From Planctomycetia bacterium (GTDB lineage Bacteria; Planctomycetota; PLA2; JAEUHO01), in NCBI GenBank assembly GCA_030618975.1, contig JAUXCH010000066.1:1-12097 (forward strand): 12,097 bases of DNA. The letters run 5' to 3'. A program made the position numbers and the translations under genes. This document shows, piece after piece, positions 6,805 through 12,097 of this stretch; the stretch's first letter is position 1, and every line of letters starts with the position of its first letter. The notes under the pieces were generated by a model that saw nothing but the letters and a program-made list of their open reading frames with translations, was not told the origin of the DNA and ran no database searches.

Positions 6805-7035
6805 ATGCGGAACTCGCGCTGCCTCTCGCTCTTGGTGCTCCTGACGCTCTGCGCGTCGCTCGCGGCGTGCGCGACCTTCTGTGACGACGAGGGACTGGAC
6901 CCGTTCGACCCGGTCGGCCACTCCAGCGCACCACTCTCCGAGCACGAGTGCTACGACGAACGCGGACGACGGTGCGTGACCGCGACGATCTTCGACGTGG
7001 TCTACGCACTCCAAGAGGCAGACCGGGCTCCCTGA
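6805..7035 (+). CDS. Small predicted lipoprotein, 76 aa
   Basis: The N-terminus MRNSR leads into a hydrophobic core CLSLLVLLTLCASLAA and a canonical lipobox L19-A20-A21-C22. The mature part is only about 55 residues, acidic near its start (DDEGLDPFDP). It carries three further cysteines at 26, 49 and 57, so at least one disulfide is possible. The frame is open 41 codons further upstream, but that stretch is arginine-rich, so the ATG at 6805 is chosen. The only purine-rich motif, GGAAGG at 6785-6790, is 14 bases away, so initiation looks weak or the gene is poorly expressed. It follows the sigma-fusion gene on the same strand after 217 bp and may have its own promoter. It has no family that I recognise; the lipoprotein class is reasonably sure, the function unknown. 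Confidence 0.7.
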   Translation: MRNSRCLSLLVLLTLCASLAACATFCDDEGLDPFDPVGHSSAPLSEHECYDERGRRCVTATIFDVVYALQEADRAP

Positions 7036-7113
7036 TCGAACCGTGGTACCACGATCGTCACGTGGGTCTGCGCCTGATCTCGATCGGGAGGGCGACGCCC
7101 GTCGTGCGTGCCG

Positions 7114-7290
7114 TCAGGAGCATGCACCCACCCAGGCGTCCTCGGAACGCGTCCACGCCTCGGCCGCCAAGGTCACAACGGCCCCGTGAAGATCGAGGAC
7201 CCGAAGGTCAGCGTAGGTCCTCACGGTCGCTCGCACGTCGGAGTGACGGGCGACATCCTGGATCACGTCACCGGGTTGCAGCGGACCCCA
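7114..7290 (-). pseudogene. C-terminal remnant of a tyrosine recombinase (phage integrase family)
   Basis: In the minus-strand frame ending at the TGA at 7114 the peptide reads VARHSDVRATVRTYADLR then VLDLHGAVVTLA. This matches the last conserved box of tyrosine recombinases, [LM]xRHSDIRxTxxxYxxLR followed by DLxGAV. The box II histidine and the catalytic tyrosine are both present, with the ten-residue H-to-Y spacing typical of many phage-type integrases. Nothing upstream in this frame resembles the rest of an integrase (no R-H-x-x-R box). The upstream DNA instead encodes the ImmA-like protease in another frame, whose stop (7263) overlaps a GTG (7266) of this frame. The gene is therefore a truncated relic, roughly the last 45-60 codons, with its left boundary estimated. 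A 50-residue coupled small ORF starting at 7266 is formally possible but less likely. Confidence 0.65.
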
Positions 7291-8117
7291 GCGGCGGCGG
7301 GTCCTCGCATCGCAGTTCGGAGTGGGCTCCCCGCTGGGCGGAGCGCCAACACGATCTGCCGGCCGCAAACCGCGATGGCATGCTCGTATGCGCCTCGGCA
7401 ACTCCCCAGGTTCACGGTCCTCACGACCGTCTGGTCCGAGAGTTCCATGATCTCCTCGAGGCCGGAGAACTGCTTGAGCCGCGCGGCCAGCGGGACCCAC
7501 GTGCCTCTCTCCGACACGACCCAACTGATCCGCGGAGCCAGGGCCTCAGGTGCCGAGGGCTTCCCCAGCAAGGCAACGCCCATCATCGCTCGATAGGGAA
7601 AGAGCCGGGCGCGGACCGCTCGAAGCGCCACGACCTGCGGCGACACGAAGAAGTGAGCCGCCGCCTCCAGACAGCGTCGCGCGTCAAGGGGTCTCCGAAT
7701 CGCCGATCGCGGCACCAGCAATTCCGACGCAAACAGATCGCAGAAGCGTTCCTCCGCCTGCCCCCCGTGAGGGCTCAGGCGGGAAGGCGGCGACACGGCG
7801 CGGTCGAAGAAGAACGTGTGGCCTAGCTCGTGCGCCACGGTGAAGCGCTGACGAGTGCGCGCCTGGCCCGTCGGGTACAGGATCTCGAAGCGGGAGGGAC
7901 TCTCACGCAGCGGCCTGAGCAGACCGGAAACACCACAGCACGCCAGATCTTCGGAACTCGTACGCCTGAGCACACACGCAAACAGCCGGGCAACGGCAGA
8001 AACCTCGATCGGATCGTCAATCCGACGCTCACCCAGCACATCCTCCCGCACAGAACGGGCGACACCGGAACTGACCGCCAGGTCCGGTCGAAGCAGCTGG
8101 ACGTTGGCCCAGTGCAC
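7263..8117 (-). CDS. ImmA/IrrE-type (M78-like) zinc metallopeptidase
   Basis: The protein has 284 residues from the GTG at 8117. The zinc site is clear: R91-FTVA-H96-E-L-G-H100 followed by FFF, then E122/E123 and the FASELLVP helix at 129-136. This is the usual HExxH...EExxxxFAxxLLxP pattern of ImmA/IrrE peptidases, with H96, H100 and E122 or E123 as ligands and E97 as catalytic base. The C-terminal ~110 residues are beta-rich and could correspond to the GAF-like sensor part of IrrE (inference). Family members cleave a DNA-binding repressor (ImmR, DdrO), but no helix-turn-helix partner is adjacent. GTG 8117 is preferred because GGGAG lies 7 bases upstream; ATGs at 8165 and 8156 would overlap the upstream gene by tens of bases. 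It follows the HD gene after four bases, so the two form an operon. Its last codons run out of frame into integrase-derived sequence, so the native C-terminus may be altered. Confidence 0.85.
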   Translation of the reverse strand: MHWANVQLLRPDLAVSSGVARSVREDVLGERRIDDPIEVSAVARLFACVLRRTSSEDLACCGVSGLLRPLRESPSRFEILYPTGQARTRQRFTVAHELGHTFFFDRAVSPPSRLSPHGGQAEERFCDLFASELLVPRSAIRRPLDARRCLEAAAHFFVSPQVVALRAVRARLFPYRAMMGVALLGKPSAPEALAPRISWVVSERGTWVPLAARLKQFSGLEEIMELSDQTVVRTVNLGSCRGAYEHAIAVCGRQIVLALRPAGSPLRTAMRGPAAAGVRCNPVT

Positions 8118-8121
8118 GATC

Positions 8122-9810
8122 CTACTCCCGCCCCTTGAAGAGGTCCGGTGTCCCATCACTTCCATCGCCCTGTGCTTCGTATGCCTCGCGCAATCGCCCT
8201 TTCAAACCGTCAATCGTGTCGGGTCTGCCCGTTTCCGTGCGCATGGCGATCTCTTCGAGCGCTCGTTCGGCAGAGGGAGGAAGATCCGCGTCCTGAACCA
8301 ACTCGGTTCGGGCCTGCTCCATCAGGGGGTCCGCCCCCGAGTCTCCCCTGGCCGACCATCGAACGTCCGGCATCCGAGCCGCCACGGCCGCTTCGATCCG
8401 TTCCTGCGTTCGCCGGTTCTCCAGCCTCATGATCGAAGGATGCACGAACACACGCATCGCCCACAAAGCCTCGTGAGCGTCGTAGATCTCCTTCGCTCGG
8501 CGCCCGTGCATGTCGTCCCATTTCCGGAGTCTCATCACCTGGCTGCCGACCGAGACGAGCACGTCTGCCGACTTCATGCGCATGTCCTCATCAGGGATCG
8601 AGAGAAGGACATGGTGCGCCTGCTCGACTCCTGCAAGGGTCGCGATGGTCTGCTCGAGTTCGGCACGGACCGTAGGCCTGCTCTTGCCCCACCGCGCCAC
8701 CAACTCTGCGCGATGCGGATTCAGGCTCGCCGGAGCCACCATCAGTTCCTTGTAGAGCCTGCGGTTGCGAACAGCGGCGGCCAACTCGGAGCCGATCGGC
8801 ATGTTCGGCTGCTTGGCAATCGCATGAAGCACCCCGTCGTCGGACAGTTCGAGAAGCTCCGTCTCCACCTCGCGTGGGGACGTTCGCTCGATCCAGTCTG
8901 CGATTGCCCTCCCGACCATGGTGTCCGCGGCCATCTTGGCGTGGTGATAGAGCGCACGCTCCGCCAGTTCATAGCGGTAGCGCAGGTACTTCAGGATCTC
9001 CGAGACGACGTCGATCCGAAGCCGCTCGTTCTTCGTGATCCGGAGGGCAAGACGGTTGGAAGGAGATGTCTTGCTGTCCGTCACGAAGAAGTAGCTGAGG
9101 AAACGCGTACCCAACCCCGCGCGAAGTCCTGTGTAGTGGAAGTCCCGGTGCAGGTAGTCGATCAAGTCTGCACAGATGGTGTTCCCGACGAGATCCTCGA
9201 CGAACCGGAAATCCGACGTTCGACCTGGATCCCCCTTCAGGATCATCGGCCGGAGTTCGTCGAGCAGGTCCGGCGAGAAGTCGATCTGCGACTCCTCGAC
9301 AATCGCCTTCCACAACACGTCGAATCTCCCGCCGGAATCGTCGTCGTGTGCGGGCAGCAATCCAAGGTCATCCTCCAGCGTATGCCCGAAGGGGATGTGG
9401 CAGATGTCGTGGAGCAGGGCACCCAAGCGCCCCAGGACGATGGCCTTCGCCTTGTCTTCGTGAAGTGTGCCTCTCTCCTCCCAATCGTCGAGGATGGTGG
9501 ATTCATGATGCCGCGTCTCGGGACGCTCGAAGATGGCGTCGAGCAGAATCTGCGCGGTCTTCAGGGCTCCCAACGCGTGGCTGAAGCGGGTGTGCGTGGC
9601 TCCTGGGTAGACGAGCTGTGTGGGCCCGAGCTGGAGCACCCTCCGCAGGCGCTGGAGTGGGGACGTATCGATGATCCGGCGCTCGAGTTCCGTGAGGTAG
9701 ATGTCTCCGTGAACCGGGTCCGTGTTCGTCTTGGAGGCCAGGAGCAGTTCGCGCGGGATGCTCCAGGGTTGGGTCGCGATCAGCTCGCGCGTAAGTCCGA
9801 ACTTCGACAT
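8122..9810 (-). CDS. HD-superfamily phosphohydrolase, COG1078 (YwfO/SAMHD1-like)
   Basis: The protein has 562 residues. The N-terminal third has the family signature DPVHGDIYLTELERRIIDT (31-49), QRLRRVLQLG (53-62) and VYPGATHTRFSHALG (67-81). Expected metal and active-site residues are R75, H78, H134-D135 (HDICHIPFGH) and D215 (ICADLIDYLHRD). By homology it hydrolyses (deoxy)nucleoside triphosphates or another nucleotide; the substrate cannot be told from sequence. It is longer than the roughly 430-aa COG1078 norm, with an extra ~150-residue charged helical C-terminus (EQTIATLAG onward) that may mediate partner contact. The ATG at 9810 is chosen over 9822 because AAGGG lies 12 bases upstream, whereas it abuts the 9822 codon directly. 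The longer open frame to 9996 is unlikely coding. It is the first gene of an operon with the ImmA/IrrE peptidase. Sampled stretches are less GC-rich than the flanking genes. Confidence 0.85.
   Translation of the reverse strand: MSKFGLTRELIATQPWSIPRELLLASKTNTDPVHGDIYLTELERRIIDTSPLQRLRRVLQLGPTQLVYPGATHTRFSHALGALKTAQILLDAIFERPETRHHESTILDDWEERGTLHEDKAKAIVLGRLGALLHDICHIPFGHTLEDDLGLLPAHDDDSGGRFDVLWKAIVEESQIDFSPDLLDELRPMILKGDPGRTSDFRFVEDLVGNTICADLIDYLHRDFHYTGLRAGLGTRFLSYFFVTDSKTSPSNRLALRITKNERLRIDVVSEILKYLRYRYELAERALYHHAKMAADTMVGRAIADWIERTSPREVETELLELSDDGVLHAIAKQPNMPIGSELAAAVRNRRLYKELMVAPASLNPHRAELVARWGKSRPTVRAELEQTIATLAGVEQAHHVLLSIPDEDMRMKSADVLVSVGSQVMRLRKWDDMHGRRAKEIYDAHEALWAMRVFVHPSIMRLENRRTQERIEAAVAARMPDVRWSARGDSGADPLMEQARTELVQDADLPPSAERALEEIAMRTETGRPDTIDGLKGRLREAYEAQGDGSDGTPDLFKGRE
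8125..8129 (-). promoter_or_regulatory. Ribosome binding site of the metallopeptidase gene
   Basis: GGGAG on the minus strand lies seven bases before the GTG at 8117 and overlaps the last codons of the HD gene. This indicates translational coupling. Confidence 0.55.
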
Positions 9811-10048
9811 GCCATTCAGCATCCCTTCGCGGGAGGCGGCCTGCACACAGCACGACAGCCTACCGGGTGCCCCCGACAGGGCATTTCGGGCAGCTCCCCC
9901 GACTCGCCGTCCCGGGCTGGGACGACTCGCGGGTGCAGCCCGAGACCCGAACGCCGGAAACGCGGGCCGGGCACCGCGTGCGTGTCCGCGACCCACGCTC
10001 CAGCGCTCTCCCTTCCCGGCTCGGTCCCTGGCGCGACGGTGCCCCGCG
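9811..10048. other. Intergenic spacer before the HD/metallopeptidase operon
   Basis: These 238 bp between the stop of the right-hand surface-protein gene and the HD start should carry a terminator for the former and the promoter of the latter. I find neither with confidence: there is no stem followed by a T-tract. The only -10-like hexamer (TAGGCT on the minus strand, near 9860) has no good -35. Open frames here are extensions of neighbouring ones. Confidence 0.4.
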
Positions 10049-12097
10049 CTACCTGGACTCCTGCGGCATCTCCAGCACGACGTCGGAGGATCCGGCCGCC
10101 GCCGTGGTTCGGGGCGCTTCGCCTTCGCCGCGGAACGGGAATAGCGTCAGGATGTAGTCTCCGGGGGGGAGCCCTCGGATCCGAAAGTTCCCCTGCTCGT
10201 CGACGCGCACCGACTTCCGGAAGCCGTAGGCGACCGACTCGGCGTACACGATCTTCATGGAACGTCGGCCCCCGACGAACGGATCCAAGCGTCCCGCGAT
10301 GTCCAGCCCGGCCACGAGAGAGACCTCGAGCCACTCGGCGACGGGGCGTACGTCGTGCAGGAGCGCGTAGCGGTCGTCGTCATGGCCGTAGAGGACGACG
10401 GTCAGGGGTTCGTCGTCGGGAAATGCGAGCACGAACGACCCGTCGGCCGAGACGTTGCTCCGGCCGATCAGGCGGTGCCCGCCCCCTTCGACCGGCGCGA
10501 TCGACGCCACCTGGAATCCCGTCAGGTTCTCGACGAGCACCCGCCCGTGTCTCGTGCGCTTGCCTGTCAGGATCAGCCGCACGGCCTCGCACGGCACGTC
10601 CACCTCGATCGGCTCCGACGCACCGAACTCGGGCGCGGGGGGATGGGCGAGGAGCTTGTATCGCCCAGGCACGATCGGCCCGAGGCGAAACGTCCCCCCG
10701 GGCGTTTCGACCCGGCCGTGCCCGAGGCCCTCGGTGTCCGTCCGCCCGTCGGTCGGTCGGGCGATGACCGACCCGCCGACGGCCGGCGAGCCGTCCGGGA
10801 AGAGCACCACGCCCTCGACGAAGACGCCGAGCCGCGCCACGAGCACCACGTCGGTGGCGCCCGGCCTCACGTCCTCGACGAGGCAGCGCACGAGCGTGGG
10901 GTACTTCCCGTCCGGGTCGAAGTTCGTCCGCACGGTGTAGGTCGTGTCGCGATCGATCCCCTCGAGCAGGAAGCTGCCGTCCTTCGCGGATCGAGCCTGC
11001 CCCCAGTTCCCTCGCGGATGCGTCGCGGGCATGGCCTGGATCGGCACGTCGCCGAGCGGCTCGCCGTCCTCCCCCACCACCCGGCCCGCGATCGCGGCGG
11101 CACGCTGCAACCGGATGACGACGTCCTCGTCCCCGGTCTCGACCGACAGGGGCGGGACGGCGTAGAAGGTCCGCGGCGCGGAGACCGACAGCGTGACCGC
11201 GCCCCGGTTCAGCTCCTCCAGAAGGAACGCGCCATCGGCATCGGTCCGCGAGGTCGCTTCGCTCCGGCTCCGCTCCGACCGACCCCGCCTGGGGCCGTGG
11301 CGCGCCGTCACGACGATGCCATCCACCCCATCCCCCGTCTCGTCGACGACACGACCGGCCACGACCCCGGGTGCCGTGAGCTCGATCACGAAGGGACTGC
11401 CCCCGATCGGCAGGTCCTCGAGCCGCACCGGTTCGTGGATCACGGGGCGCCCGAGCGCGTCGGCCGCATCGCTCACACGGAGGTCGACCGCCGTCGCGTT
11501 CGTCCGGATCTCGAGGCGGAACCGCCCGTTCACGATGCCGGCGGTCCGCGAGGTGGTGCCGTCGGGACGTGTGTCGCTCGCGAACAAGATGTGCACCTTT
11601 CCCAGGGGCAGGGGGCTGCCGTCCGGCGCGCGCACCTCCCCGTGCACGAGGTGCACGCCTCTCTCGACGAGGCGGGGTCGCACGAGTCTGAGTCCCGCGG
11701 ACCCGGCCTCCACCAGGGCGGCGACCTGGTCGTCCGCGGTTCGCACCCGGTACGTCCCGTCGGGCAGGCCACCCACGAGGAAGGCGCCCTGGGCATCCGT
11801 GATCGTCCACGCCGCGGTGCGCCCGCGCACGTCTCCGTCACGTTCGAAGTCGATCCGGGTGAAGGGCTGCGGCTCCCCTGCGTCGTCGACGAGGATGCCC
11901 TGCACGGTCGAGGTTTCCGGCGCACGCAACACGACGTCGTCCACCGTCTCGCCGCGGGCGACGGAGCGAGTGACTTCCGGGCCCTGCGGCCTCCCGTTCA
12001 CACGCAGGGTGTACGTACCGGCCCTCAGGCCGGTGAATCGGAAACGCCCCGTCCCGTCGGCTCGCAGGTTCGTGGACGGCGGCAGCCAGACGAGCAC
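10049..12097 (-). CDS. Carboxypeptidase-regulatory-like multi-module protein, C-terminal part (runs off the right edge)
   Basis: The visible 682 residues are in frame to the last base of the window. The first codon (GTG at 12097) lies mid-module, so the true start and any signal peptide or sigma domain are outside. The visible part consists of repeated beta-sandwich modules with the pattern 'G-x-V-x-D-x-x-G-x-P-x-x' ... 'DxxGxFxLxGLxxGxYxL'. Module starts are near visible residues 63, 150, 245, 334, 425 and 605; the final module ends RIRGLPPGDYILTLFPF. No catalytic domain, transmembrane segment or sorting signal is visible at the C-terminus. It resembles the two divergent proteins at 613-3336 and 3768-6587, so it is probably a third family member, exported and envelope-located by analogy. 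It lies beyond the HD/metallopeptidase segment, on the same strand. The stop is TAG at 10049. Confidence 0.85.
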   Translation of the reverse strand: MLVWLPPSTNLRADGTGRFRFTGLRAGTYTLRVNGRPQGPEVTRSVARGETVDDVVLRAPETSTVQGILVDDAGEPQPFTRIDFERDGDVRGRTAAWTITDAQGAFLVGGLPDGTYRVRTADDQVAALVEAGSAGLRLVRPRLVERGVHLVHGEVRAPDGSPLPLGKVHILFASDTRPDGTTSRTAGIVNGRFRLEIRTNATAVDLRVSDAADALGRPVIHEPVRLEDLPIGGSPFVIELTAPGVVAGRVVDETGDGVDGIVVTARHGPRRGRSERSRSEATSRTDADGAFLLEELNRGAVTLSVSAPRTFYAVPPLSVETGDEDVVIRLQRAAAIAGRVVGEDGEPLGDVPIQAMPATHPRGNWGQARSAKDGSFLLEGIDRDTTYTVRTNFDPDGKYPTLVRCLVEDVRPGATDVVLVARLGVFVEGVVLFPDGSPAVGGSVIARPTDGRTDTEGLGHGRVETPGGTFRLGPIVPGRYKLLAHPPAPEFGASEPIEVDVPCEAVRLILTGKRTRHGRVLVENLTGFQVASIAPVEGGGHRLIGRSNVSADGSFVLAFPDDEPLTVVLYGHDDDRYALLHDVRPVAEWLEVSLVAGLDIAGRLDPFVGGRRSMKIVYAESVAYGFRKSVRVDEQGNFRIRGLPPGDYILTLFPFRGEGEAPRTTAAAGSSDVVLEMPQESR

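Noticed and set aside
5448..6806. Minus-strand open frame opposite the end of the sigma fusion
   Set aside because: It is antisense to CarboxypepD_reg modules whose sequence pattern is clear on the plus strand. No signal peptide or domain is seen.
7263..9810. HD/metallopeptidase pair as a classical toxin-antitoxin system
   Set aside because: Neither protein is small, and no helix-turn-helix antitoxin (Xre type) accompanies the peptidase as in typical ImmA/ImmR-like pairs.
9811..9996. 62-codon N-terminal extension of the HD protein
   Set aside because: It is Arg/Pro/Gly-rich, outside the family homology, which starts near the DPVHG motif, and has no ribosome site.
7855..10767. Very long plus-strand open frame (970 codons) over the HD gene and the right-hand surface protein
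   Set aside because: It spans two real genes and an intergenic gap on the opposite strand. The second half is a run of Arg/Pro/Ser without domains.

Overview
The window is very GC-rich and densely coding, with several likely GTG/TTG starts. It is dominated by three large proteins built from tandem carboxypeptidase-regulatory-like (CarboxypepD_reg / CnaB-like) beta-sandwich modules. One of these carries an ECF sigma factor at its N-terminus. This architecture, together with small lipoproteins and COG1078/ImmA-type genes, points to a Planctomycetota-like bacterium. That assignment is inference; no marker gene is present to prove it.

Layout. (1) Positions 1-3336, minus strand: a tight three-gene run transcribed leftwards. 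It holds a membrane-anchored multi-module surface protein (613-3336), a two-TM protein with a double-CxxC zinc ribbon (106-612, immediately after the previous stop), and the first 34 codons of a lipoprotein (1-103, 2 nt after the previous stop). (2) Positions 3337-3767: a 431-bp divergent intergenic region unusually rich in strong inverted repeats, including 12-bp arms that each contain the same 10-bp palindrome, spaced exactly 21 bp apart. (3) Positions 3768-6587, plus strand: a 939-aa fusion of an ECF sigma factor, a transmembrane helix and about seven CarboxypepD_reg modules. It has a possible internal translation start exactly at the membrane anchor. (4) Positions 6805-7035, plus: a 76-aa lipoprotein. 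(5) Positions 7114-9810, minus: an accessory-looking segment, less GC-rich in the stretches I sampled. It has a COG1078-type HD phosphohydrolase and an ImmA/IrrE (M78-type) metallopeptidase as a two-gene operon, ending on the out-of-frame C-terminal remnant of a tyrosine recombinase. (6) Positions 10049-12097, minus: the C-terminal 682 residues of a third CarboxypepD_reg protein, whose start lies beyond the window.

Working picture. The two divergent proteins share a membrane anchor, a TLVGR motif in the linker just after it, and the same kind of exported modules. They therefore look like paralogues whose shared control region may be governed by the tethered sigma factor. Membrane tethering would replace a separate anti-sigma factor, and no anti-sigma gene is visible. 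The HD/ImmA pair looks like a passenger module brought in by a recombinase. A role in stress or phage defence is plausible but unproven. No tRNA, rRNA, CRISPR array or complete insertion sequence was seen.
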